Source: Acidobacteriaceae bacterium
Lineage (GTDB): Bacteria; Acidobacteriota; Terriglobia; Terriglobales; Acidobacteriaceae
NCBI GenBank assembly: GCA_003140655.1
Contig: PLKR01000315.1
Span: 1 to 5,404 of the forward strand
Reading direction: 5' to 3'
Length of the DNA stretch: 5,404 nt
Shown here: positions 1-5,404 of the stretch, in pieces
How positions within the stretch are numbered: position 1 is the first letter of the stretch
Layout: every line of letters begins with the position of its first letter
Position numbers and translations under genes: made by a program
The notes under the pieces: model-generated
Database searches by the model: none
Seen by the model: only the letters and a program-made list of their open reading frames with translations
Told to the model about the DNA's origin: nothing

Positions 1-633
1 TACTACTGCGCCGAGAACCTCTCCCAACGCCGCGACGAAATTATCCGTGGGCTCACCCCGGTCGTCGGTGCGAAGCAAGCTGCAGCCGAACTAGATCTCG
101 GCATCGAGCGCATTTTTTCCTACGCGGCGTGGGCCGACAAGTTCGATGGCGCCGTACACAATCCTCCGTTTCGCAACGTCGCGATCGCCATGAACGAGCC
201 GCTCGGAACCATGGGCATCATCTGTCCCGCGGAAGCACCCTTGCTGGGGTTCCTTTCCCTTGTGCTGCCGGCCCTCGCTGCGGGCAACACAGTGATCGCG
301 GTTCCCTCGGAAGCCTACCCGCTTATCACCGGCGATCTCTATCAACTCTTCGACACCAGCGACCTGCCGGGCGGCGCAGTGAACATTGTGACGGGCTATG
401 CTTCGCAACTCCTGAAGGTCCTTGCTGAGCACGACGATGTGGACGCGATCTGGTCGTTCGGGAACGATGCAAATGCTGCTGCCGCGAAAGCGATGTCGGT
501 CGGCAACCTGAAACAAGTCTGGACCAACGAGGGCCGAGCCATCGACTGGTTCAATCCGAAGCTGGCCGAAGGACGCTGGTTTCTCGAGCATGCCACGCAG
601 GTGAAAAATATCTGGGTTCCTTACGGCGAATAA
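1..633 (+). CDS. C-terminal non-catalytic ALDH domain, ALDH16-like (5' partial)
   Basis: The frame is open from the first base to a TAA at 631-633, giving the last 210 residues of a protein that starts outside the window. It aligns end to end with the coenzyme-binding domain of the intact ALDH encoded just downstream: EPLGTMGIICPAEAPLLGF matches EPVGVAGQIIPWNFPLL, and DLPGGAVNIVTGY matches the EGVVNIVPGY segment. The functional residues are gone. The oxyanion Asn of PWNFP is Glu in PAEAP (visible residues 76-80), the NAD-ribose Lys of VVLKPAE is Val in VIAVPSE, GSTEVG has become FGNDAN, and ELGGK has become TNEGRA. The protein stops about 33 residues later, before any catalytic Cys loop. This matches the degenerate second domain of ALDH16-family proteins, in which an active N-terminal ALDH domain is followed by an inactive one; that the missing N-terminal part is such a domain is inference. 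A stand-alone ALDH-like pseudoenzyme is the alternative. It probably shares a transcript with the next ALDH, 180 bp downstream. Confidence 0.72.
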   Translation, partial: YYCAENLSQRRDEIIRGLTPVVGAKQAAAELDLGIERIFSYAAWADKFDGAVHNPPFRNVAIAMNEPLGTMGIICPAEAPLLGFLSLVLPALAAGNTVIAVPSEAYPLITGDLYQLFDTSDLPGGAVNIVTGYASQLLKVLAEHDDVDAIWSFGNDANAAAAKAMSVGNLKQVWTNEGRAIDWFNPKLAEGRWFLEHATQVKNIWVPYGE

Positions 634-682
634 GCGCGAGGCGCGAGCTTGCGGACGCAGCGCTGGACGCGTCGAATGGGAA

Positions 683-711
683 TTGCTTTTATTCTGACTC
701 GGGGCTAGCAT
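683..711 (+). promoter_or_regulatory. Weak sigma70-like promoter candidate upstream of the ALDH gene
   Basis: The 180-bp gap between the two ALDH genes contains TTGCTT (683-688) and TAGCAT (706-711) separated by 17 bp. The match is modest (3/6 and 4/6 to the consensus hexamers), so this is only a candidate for an internal promoter. I see no convincing intrinsic terminator after the upstream gene, so read-through from it is equally possible. The rest of the gap shows no ORF or RNA gene that I can support. Confidence 0.22.
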
Positions 712-802
712 ACTCAGCGGCATTCTTATCCGCCCGGCATCTTGAGCTTCACATCATGCTAGTTCCGGCCTGGTTTTTCGTACTTGATCTCGTGCTCGAT
801 CT

Positions 803-809
803 AAGGAGG
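803..809 (+). promoter_or_regulatory. Strong Shine-Dalgarno site of the ALDH gene
   Basis: AAGGAGG is a full match to the anti-Shine-Dalgarno core. It ends 4 nt before the ATG at 814, which is close but workable. It fixes the start at 814 rather than at the internal Met23 codon (880). An ATG at 810-812 overlaps the site's edge but is in a different frame. Confidence 0.85.
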
Positions 810-813
810 ATGT

Positions 814-2319
814 ATGGGCATCGCAGTGTCACCGCAGATTCACCCGCAGGTCGCGGATTTTATTGAAAAGCCGCGCAAAATGTTGATCAATGGCAACTGG
901 GTAAACTCCATTTCCGGCAAGACTTTTCCTACTTACAATCCCGCCACGGGTGAAATTCTTGCACAAGTGGCGGAAGGCGATCGTGAGGATATTGAGCAAG
1001 CCGTGAAGGCCGCGCGCAAAGCCTTCGACCATGGACCCTGGCGGCGGCTTACCGCGTCTGAACGCGGACGCCTCATCTGGAAGCTCGCCGATTTACTGGA
1101 GTCTCATACCGAAGAATTCGCTTATCTGGAGAGCCTGGACAACGGCAAGCCTCTCACCATCGCCAGGGCAGCCGATGTGCCGCTGGCTGTGGACTTGTTT
1201 CGCTACATGGCGGGCTGGACGACGAAGATCGAGGGCAATACGATTCCGATCTCCGTTCCATACACGCCCGGTGCAAAATATCTAGCCTACACGCTGCGAG
1301 AACCGGTCGGAGTTGCCGGGCAGATCATTCCCTGGAACTTCCCCCTGCTGATGGCAGCATGGAAGTTGGGTCCGGCGCTGGCCTCTGGCTGCACCGTAGT
1401 GTTGAAGCCGGCGGAACAAACGCCGCTTTCGGCGCTGCGCCTTGGCGAACTGGTCATGGAAGCCGGGTTCCCCGAAGGCGTGGTGAATATCGTTCCGGGC
1501 TATGGCGAGACGGCAGGCGCCGCTTTGGCCGCTCATCCGGACGTTGACAAAATAGCTTTCACCGGTTCCACAGAAGTCGGAAAGCTGATCGTGCATGCCG
1601 CGACCGGCAACTTGAAGAAAGTGTCGCTGGAACTTGGCGGTAAATCTCCGAACGTCGTGTTCAAGGACGCTGACCTCGACTCTGCGATCCCCGGGGCCGC
1701 GAGCGCGATCTTCTTCAATCACGGCCAGTGTTGCTGCGCCGGATCGCGCCTCTACGTCGAGAAACCGATCTTCGACCGGGTCGTGGAGGGAGTTGCTGAC
1801 CATGCGAAGAAAATCAATGTAGGCTCGGGTCTCGATCCGGAGACGAATATGGGACCGCTCGTCTCTCAGGAACAGCTAAGCCGGGTCTGCGGTTATCTGG
1901 AGGCCGGCTTCTCGGAGGGCGCAACCGCCCTTTCTGGGGGGCACAGAAAGGGCGACAAAGGCTATTTCGTCGAGCCCACGGTTCTTGTGAACGCTCGCGA
2001 AGACATGAAGGTGGTGCGGGAAGAAATCTTCGGACCGGTGGTAGCGGCGATGCCGTTCGACGATCCCGAGGAACTTATGCCGCGCGCCAACGACAGCGAA
2101 TACGGCTTGGCTGCTGCCGTCTGGACGCGGGACATCAGCAAAGCTCACCGCACCGCAGAACATCTGCACGCAGGCACGGTGTGGATCAACTGCTACAACA
2201 TTTTCGATGCGGCGCTGCCCTTCGGCGGATACAAACAATCCGGATGGGGCCGCGAGATGGGGCACGACGCCCTTAACCTGTACACCCAAACCAAGGCGAT
2301 CTGCACCCTATTGTCCTAA
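814..2319 (+). CDS. NAD(P)-dependent aldehyde dehydrogenase (ALDH1/2-like)
   Basis: This complete 501-residue cytosolic-type ALDH oxidises an aldehyde to the carboxylic acid with NAD(P)+. All catalytic landmarks are intact: oxyanion Asn175 in PWNFP, coenzyme-binding Lys198 and Glu201 in LKPAE, the Rossmann GSTEVG at 251-256, general base Glu273 in LELGGK, and nucleophile Cys307, the middle Cys of GQCCCAGSR. Glu404 in EEIFGPV and the C-terminal PFGGYKQSGWGRE segment are also present. Length and sequence are close to the tetrameric ALDH1/ALDH2 group, with a roughly 20-residue N-terminal extension before MLINGNWV. There is no signal peptide. A glutamate at the adenine-ribose site would favour NAD+, but I cannot assign coenzyme preference or substrate from motifs alone. 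It lies 180 bp downstream of a non-catalytic ALDH domain on the same strand, so the two may act on the same aldehyde. Transcription ends at the strong terminator 17 bp after the stop. Confidence 0.95.
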   Translation: MGIAVSPQIHPQVADFIEKPRKMLINGNWVNSISGKTFPTYNPATGEILAQVAEGDREDIEQAVKAARKAFDHGPWRRLTASERGRLIWKLADLLESHTEEFAYLESLDNGKPLTIARAADVPLAVDLFRYMAGWTTKIEGNTIPISVPYTPGAKYLAYTLREPVGVAGQIIPWNFPLLMAAWKLGPALASGCTVVLKPAEQTPLSALRLGELVMEAGFPEGVVNIVPGYGETAGAALAAHPDVDKIAFTGSTEVGKLIVHAATGNLKKVSLELGGKSPNVVFKDADLDSAIPGAASAIFFNHGQCCCAGSRLYVEKPIFDRVVEGVADHAKKINVGSGLDPETNMGPLVSQEQLSRVCGYLEAGFSEGATALSGGHRKGDKGYFVEPTVLVNAREDMKVVREEIFGPVVAAMPFDDPEELMPRANDSEYGLAAAVWTRDISKAHRTAEHLHAGTVWINCYNIFDAALPFGGYKQSGWGREMGHDALNLYTQTKAICTLLS

Positions 2320-2335
2320 CCTGCCGCTCCAACAA

Positions 2336-2364
2336 AAAAGGACGGCGTTCACCGCCGTCCTTTT
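2336..2364. terminator. Bidirectional intrinsic terminator between convergent genes
   Basis: A GC-rich stem, GGACGGCG (2340-2347) with CGCCGTCC (2353-2360), encloses a 5-nt loop and is extended by four A-T pairs (2336-2339 with 2361-2364). That makes a perfect 12-bp stem. On the plus strand it is followed by TTTTGCTTTT; on the minus strand the complement of the preceding A-run gives TTTTTTGTT. It can therefore end both the ALDH transcript (stop at 2319) and the convergent pyrR transcript (stop at 2392). Confidence 0.95.
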
Positions 2365-2391
2365 GCTTTTCTGGTTGCACTTCTCACGGTC

Positions 2392-2961
2392 CTACCTCTC
2401 CATGAGGAGAACCTTTTCGGCATCGTCAATCTCAGTCAACTTGACCTCGATCACCTCGCTCATCGTAGTCTGAACATTGCGGCCGACAAAGCTGGCCTCG
2501 ACTGGCAGTTCACGATGTCCACGGTCAATCAGCACGCACAACTGCACTCGCCGCGGTCTGCCATGTGAGAAAAGTGCGTCCAGCGCGGCCCGTGTCGTAC
2601 GTCCGGTGAAAAGAACGTCGTCGACGAGAACAATGTTCTTGTCCTCAATGGAAAACCCAATCTCTTTGTCTTGCACGACCGGCTTGGGTCCGAGAGTTGA
2701 AAGATCATCGCGATAGAAAGTGATGTCCAACGTCCCTACTGGGACCTTGGCGTTCTCGATGCGTGTGATAATCTTACCAAGGCGCTCTGCGATCGGTACG
2801 CCGCGGCGCCGAATCCCGACTAACCCCAAACCTTCGACGCCTCCGTTTTTCTCGACTATCTCATACGCCAAACGGACCAGTGTGCGCTCAATTTCTGATG
2901 CCGACATCAGTTGCGCCTTCTGGCGTAGACCTGTCTTACGGGATGGGCTTTTCGCATTCAT
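2392..2961 (-). CDS. pyrR: PyrR, pyrimidine regulator / uracil phosphoribosyltransferase
   Basis: This 189-residue type I phosphoribosyltransferase matches the PyrR family along its whole length. The PRPP loop is VLVDDVLFTGRTTR (111-124). Other family signatures are GLVGIRRRG (46-54), DITFYRDDLS (79-88) and LIDRGHRELP (144-153). PyrR converts uracil and PRPP to UMP and, in Bacillus, binds pyr mRNA to control attenuation. The ATG at 2961 has a weak GAGG (2972-2975). An internal ATG at 2907 (Met19) has a better AGAAGG (2916-2921), but residues 15-28 (KAQLMSASEIERTL) align without a gap to the N-terminus of B. subtilis PyrR (KAVILDEQAIRRAL), so homology extends upstream of Met19 and favours the longer form. 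No pyrB, pyrC or other pyrimidine gene follows before the terminator, so the gene is solitary here. Several positions that I recall as RNA contacts in Bacillus PyrR differ, so the regulatory role is less certain than the enzymatic one. Confidence 0.93.
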   Translation of the reverse strand: MNAKSPSRKTGLRQKAQLMSASEIERTLVRLAYEIVEKNGGVEGLGLVGIRRRGVPIAERLGKIITRIENAKVPVGTLDITFYRDDLSTLGPKPVVQDKEIGFSIEDKNIVLVDDVLFTGRTTRAALDALFSHGRPRRVQLCVLIDRGHRELPVEASFVGRNVQTTMSEVIEVKLTEIDDAEKVLLMER

Positions 2962-3050
2962 CGTCGATGTGCCTCATAAGTTTCGATTCCTTGACCTGGT
3001 GCGGCCTCTTTACCCAGGGCCGAACTTGCGCCCCGGCAAGGCGGCTTCTC

Positions 3051-3079
3051 ACTGTATTCAACGCAGCGTCAGAGGTCAA
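3051..3079 (-). promoter_or_regulatory. Candidate sigma70 promoter for pyrR
   Basis: Reading the minus strand, TTGACC (3074-3079, 5/6 to TTGACA) is followed after exactly 17 bp by TACAGT (3051-3056, 4/6 to TATAAT). Transcription would start near 3044, giving an untranslated leader of about 80 nt before the ATG at 2961. The placement, inside the 147-bp gap after the cyclase gene, suggests that pyrR can be transcribed independently. I see no intrinsic terminator between the cyclase stop and this promoter, so some read-through is possible. Confidence 0.5.
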
Positions 3080-3108
3080 GCGGTCAGGTGCAAGTCTTTG
3101 CAGAAAAA

Positions 3109-4944
3109 TCAGAGGTCCGGTTGTTCGCTGGACAATATGTTTTCAGCAAGGGACTGGGCGCTACCCTCCACGCCCGAATTCTGCACTCTCACAGTACGCG
3201 TCAGAATACCCCTGTCGTTTTGCAGCGCCTCCAGCGTAATTGTGTGGGGACTCGCAACCGCACGATCACTCGGCAGAATTCCTATACCCTGATTTCGTCC
3301 GCCAGCCTTTGCCCGATAGAGCGCAGTGTCTGCAAGTTCGATGCTCTCTTCCGCGCAAATGGCTTCACATGCGCCGCGACTCCACGGGAACGGAGCCCAG
3401 CCCACGGAACAAGTTTTCCGCACTCGAACGCCGTGTCCCAGATCGAAGATTTCCGACGCCATGACATCCAAAATTCGCTCGCAGAATGCAGGCGTACCCG
3501 CCGGGTCAGCAGAACGGGACATGATTAGGAATTCTTCTCCGCCCCAACGAACCAAGACATCGGACTTGCGCACGACTTTGGCCAGACGTTCGGCCACCCG
3601 CTGCAAAAAGCGATCGCCTGCGGGATGACCATGCAGGTCGTTTACTTGCTTGAAGAAGTCCACATCCACCATGATAAAAACCAGATCGCGGTGATCCAGC
3701 TTGCGAATGTCGCTGCCGCGGGCCCGCGCATAATTCCGCAATACCTGTTCGGCTTCTGCCGCGAGAATCTCTTCGAGATAACGCCGGTTCCACACGCCGG
3801 TCAACGTGTCGGTGAAGGAGATTTCCTGAAGTTCGAGATTCTTGCGCTGCAGTTCCATACTGTGCCACCGCAAAGACTGTTCCTTACTCTGCAACTCGTC
3901 TTTCAGTTTGCACATCTCACCAAGATTCTGCCGCGATAAGTGCAGCAGATGGAGCAGTTCCCGATCCATCCAATGCTGCTTAAGGAATACCATGGTTCCC
4001 ATGAATACCATCGCCGCCACAGTCAAGAACAGCCTGTAAGAGCGCACTCGCGGTGGGGTTCCTCCGCCAAACTCCGCCCATGCCACCATGAGAGCCGTGG
4101 AGAACACAGCCACCATCGCCAACCGCGCGGTCCACATGTTGTGGTGGGGATGGGGTTCCTCGGCAGTAGGCCGGTCGAACGATGATCCGCGCGCCATGAA
4201 ACCCACCACTGCGAACCACGCCATAGCAGCTACCAGCGGAACATCGTAAAGACTCCCGGTGTAGTACTGATGGTAATCGATCGCCACACTCGCGAGAATG
4301 GAGCCCACACTGTAAAGTAATGCCGCCTTGAAGAGCTGCCCATAGACCGTATGCCACGCCCCGTGACTGCGCTTCCAAACCAGGCCTACTCCCACAATCA
4401 GAACGATCTGTTCACAGGCGTAGAGCAGATCGAAGCTGCGTCCGTACGCCGCTTCATTCGGTGAAACGTACTGCCACGGAATCACGATAAACAGATACAG
4501 ATAAAGCCACCAGGTGAGCAGCAGAAAGAAGTCCAGGGAGACGAGCCGCAAAGAATGATTATTCCGTTGAATATGCGGCTGCACCACCAGGGCCGCCATC
4601 ATGGGGACGACGTGGAGGAACAGAACTACATCTCCGACAAACGGGTTCGGCGTATCCTGGCGTAGCAAGACCTCGAAGTAAGTCCAGAGAATCTGCGTGC
4701 AGAGCCACATCCCGCAACCGAGCGCCATGAGAGACCAAAATAGCTGAGCTTTCTTGTAGCTGGTTCTGATGTTCGAGAGAAAGAATAGCGTTGCGCACAA
4801 CAGCAGAGCGCACTGCGTCAGGTCGCCGAAGGCGGTGAGTCCAATGCCGCGCGGAGCCAGCACTGACACGAAGAGGTGAACGCATACCACAGCGCACACG
4901 ATTCCCGTCCACCTGCCGGGTTGCTTCACGGAAATTGCGTCCAC
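3109..4944 (-). CDS. Membrane-bound diguanylate cyclase with ten-helix sensor domain (GGDEF)
   Basis: This 611-residue protein should condense two GTP to the second messenger c-di-GMP at the inner membrane. Residues 1-321 contain about ten hydrophobic helices (near 13-31, 41-58, 68-90, 102-122, 134-157, 172-190, 204-223, 233-250, 273-290, 303-321). The K/R-bearing N-terminus suggests N-in topology. Residues 325-375 form a probable coiled-coil linker, and the GGDEF domain begins at FTDTLTGVWNRR (377-388). The active-site motif is GGEEF (468-472), with metal ligand Asp427 in VDVDFFK, Asn435 and Asp444 for guanine contacts, and an RxxD inhibitory site (Arg459, Asp462) five residues before GGEEF. 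It therefore appears active and product-inhibited. There is no EAL or HD-GYP domain. About 55 C-terminal residues match nothing I know. The start is GTG at 4944, the most upstream possible because an in-frame TAA lies just before it; no clear Shine-Dalgarno is visible, so a later start such as the GTG for Val16 cannot be excluded. I do not recognise the sensor domain's ligand. Confidence 0.9.
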   Translation of the reverse strand: MDAISVKQPGRWTGIVCAVVCVHLFVSVLAPRGIGLTAFGDLTQCALLLCATLFFLSNIRTSYKKAQLFWSLMALGCGMWLCTQILWTYFEVLLRQDTPNPFVGDVVLFLHVVPMMAALVVQPHIQRNNHSLRLVSLDFFLLLTWWLYLYLFIVIPWQYVSPNEAAYGRSFDLLYACEQIVLIVGVGLVWKRSHGAWHTVYGQLFKAALLYSVGSILASVAIDYHQYYTGSLYDVPLVAAMAWFAVVGFMARGSSFDRPTAEEPHPHHNMWTARLAMVAVFSTALMVAWAEFGGGTPPRVRSYRLFLTVAAMVFMGTMVFLKQHWMDRELLHLLHLSRQNLGEMCKLKDELQSKEQSLRWHSMELQRKNLELQEISFTDTLTGVWNRRYLEEILAAEAEQVLRNYARARGSDIRKLDHRDLVFIMVDVDFFKQVNDLHGHPAGDRFLQRVAERLAKVVRKSDVLVRWGGEEFLIMSRSADPAGTPAFCERILDVMASEIFDLGHGVRVRKTCSVGWAPFPWSRGACEAICAEESIELADTALYRAKAGGRNQGIGILPSDRAVASPHTITLEALQNDRGILTRTVRVQNSGVEGSAQSLAENILSSEQPDL

Positions 4945-4958
4945 GCTAAGAGTGTAAG

Positions 4959-4970
4959 ATCCGGCCGGAT
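4959..4970. repeat. Perfect 12-bp palindrome upstream of the diguanylate cyclase
   Basis: ATCCGGCCGGAT is a perfect self-complementary 12-mer 15 bp upstream of the cyclase GTG start, in the 82-bp gap after the kynureninase gene. The half-site ATCCGG occurs again at 5017-5022 in the same gap. It could be an operator close to the start of the cyclase gene, but short GC-rich palindromes also arise by chance. Confidence 0.45.
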
Positions 4971-4973
4971 GGC

Positions 4974-4998
4974 GCGCGTATTACGGAAGTAATCGCGC
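4974..4998. repeat. Inverted repeat (10-bp arms, one bulge) upstream of the diguanylate cyclase
   Basis: GCGCGTATTAC (4974-4984) and GTAATCGCGC (4989-4998) are complementary except for one unpaired T (4979), with a GGAA loop between them. The element lies 28 bp downstream of the kynureninase stop and 29 bp upstream of the cyclase start. There is no T-run after the stem on the minus strand, so it is not a standard intrinsic terminator. An operator, an mRNA-stabilising hairpin or a Rho-associated structure are all possible. Confidence 0.5.
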
Positions 4999-5026
4999 AA
5001 ATGGCCTGAACGCGCTATCCGGCTTT

Positions 5027-5404
5027 CTAGCCAATCGCAGCCGCGAATCGCCGAACAAACCGGAAAACATCTTGATAGGAGTTATACAGGGGCACGGGTG
5101 CGACTCGAAAGGTATCCGGCTCCCGCCAGTCGCCCACTATGCCTTCCTGGGCCAGCCGTTCACACAACGCGCGCCCCTTCTGGCGGATGCGAATAGAGAC
5201 CTGTGCGCCGCGCCGCTCCTTTTCATGTGGAGTGATAATTGAGAAGTTTGGAGATGCTTTCTGGCCTAGCAAGAACTCCAGATAGCGGGTCAACGACACG
5301 CTCTTAGCTCGTAACCGCTCCATGCCCGCTTCGTGGAAGATGTCCATCGATGCGCGCAGGACAGCCAGGCTGACGATCGACGGATTGCTCAACTGCCAGC
5401 CGTC
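5027..5404 (-). CDS. kynU: Kynureninase, C-terminal part (5' partial)
   Basis: The minus-strand frame is open from the window edge to TAG at 5027-5029, giving the last 126 residues of a PLP-dependent kynureninase that would total a little over 400. The enzyme hydrolyses L-kynurenine (or 3-hydroxykynurenine) to anthranilate (or 3-hydroxyanthranilate) plus alanine in tryptophan breakdown and, in some bacteria, de novo NAD synthesis. Diagnostic segments are DGWQLSNPSIVSLAVLRAS at the visible start, KSVSLTRYLEFLL, RRGAQVSIRIRQKGRALCER, GDWREPD, and the hallmark FRVAPVPLYNSYQDVFRF. The Arg of FRVAP (codon 5105-5107) corresponds to the residue that contacts the substrate carboxylate in characterised kynureninases. 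The usual SNPP reads SNPS here, a mild deviation. The PLP lysine lies outside the window. The diguanylate cyclase gene follows on the same strand after 82 bp. Whether kynA or other pathway genes are upstream cannot be seen. The symbol kynB would be equally valid. Confidence 0.93.
   Translation of the reverse strand, partial: DGWQLSNPSIVSLAVLRASMDIFHEAGMERLRAKSVSLTRYLEFLLGQKASPNFSIITPHEKERRGAQVSIRIRQKGRALCERLAQEGIVGDWREPDTFRVAPVPLYNSYQDVFRFVRRFAAAIG

Noticed and set aside
1..633. Frameshifted or truncated ordinary ALDH gene
   Set aside because: Catalytic residues are replaced by substitution within an uninterrupted frame, and the C-terminal 33 residues after the missing ELGGK motif look like a defined end, fitting an ALDH16-type second domain better than a broken gene.
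91..723. Open minus-strand frame of 210 codons antisense to the first ALDH gene
   Set aside because: The opposite strand encodes an unmistakable ALDH domain; the antisense product is rich in Arg, Gly and His with no recognisable domain, as expected for a shadow frame in GC-rich coding DNA.
634..813. Possible terminator or small RNA in the 180-bp gap between the two ALDH genes
   Set aside because: GC-rich short palindromes such as GACGCGTC are present, but no stable stem is followed by a T-run and no conserved RNA motif is recognisable.
1282..1803. Open minus-strand frame of 173 codons inside the intact ALDH gene
   Set aside because: It is fully antisense to conserved ALDH active-site coding sequence; codon constraint on the plus strand explains it.
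3112..3165. Possible intrinsic terminator at the end of the cyclase gene, because TTTTT follows its stop
   Set aside because: No stem longer than about 3 bp can be formed immediately before the T-run.
2720..3292. Open plus-strand frame of 190 codons spanning the pyrR 5' end, the gap and the cyclase 3' end
   Set aside because: It runs antisense to two well-supported genes, is low in recognisable pattern and has no good ribosome binding site.
5113..5121. TATCCGGCT repeats the sequence at 5016-5024, suggesting another copy of the ATCCGG site
   Set aside because: This copy lies in conserved kynureninase coding sequence, where codons for the GDWREPD region explain it.

Overview
The window looks like an ordinary chromosomal stretch from a moderately GC-rich bacterium. 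My best guess is an Acidobacteriota (Koribacter/Terriglobia-like) genome. This rests on remembered resemblance of the ten-helix membrane diguanylate cyclase and the N-terminally extended aldehyde dehydrogenase to proteins of that phylum; no search was run. There are no rRNA or tRNA genes, CRISPR arrays, insertion sequences or phage genes. Five protein-coding genes fill almost all of the window, and two of them are cut by its ends.

Plus-strand half (1-2319): the window opens inside the last 210 codons of an aldehyde-dehydrogenase-superfamily protein. This part has the ALDH coenzyme-domain fold pattern but lacks the oxyanion Asn, the NAD-binding Lys, the general-base Glu and the whole catalytic-Cys loop. 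It resembles the degenerate second domain of ALDH16-type proteins. After a 180-bp gap comes a complete, intact 501-residue NAD(P)-dependent aldehyde dehydrogenase with a strong Shine-Dalgarno sequence. A strong intrinsic terminator (2336-2364), usable in both directions, separates it from the convergent minus-strand genes.

Minus-strand half (2392-5404), read from right to left: the C-terminal 126 residues of a kynureninase, an 82-bp gap with two inverted repeats, a 611-residue membrane-bound diguanylate cyclase (ten predicted transmembrane helices, coiled coil, GGEEF domain with an RxxD inhibitory site), a 147-bp gap with a good sigma70-type promoter candidate, and pyrR. PyrR stands alone here: no pyrimidine biosynthesis gene follows it before the terminator.

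The genes do not form one obvious pathway. The two ALDH genes plausibly act together in aldehyde oxidation. Kynureninase (tryptophan catabolism or NAD synthesis), the c-di-GMP synthase and PyrR (pyrimidine salvage or regulation) look like independent housekeeping or signalling neighbours. I see no convincing new multi-gene system. The points most worth a second look are the non-catalytic ALDH domain, the uncharacterised ten-helix sensor of the cyclase, the divergence of PyrR at RNA-contact positions, and the palindromes upstream of the cyclase.
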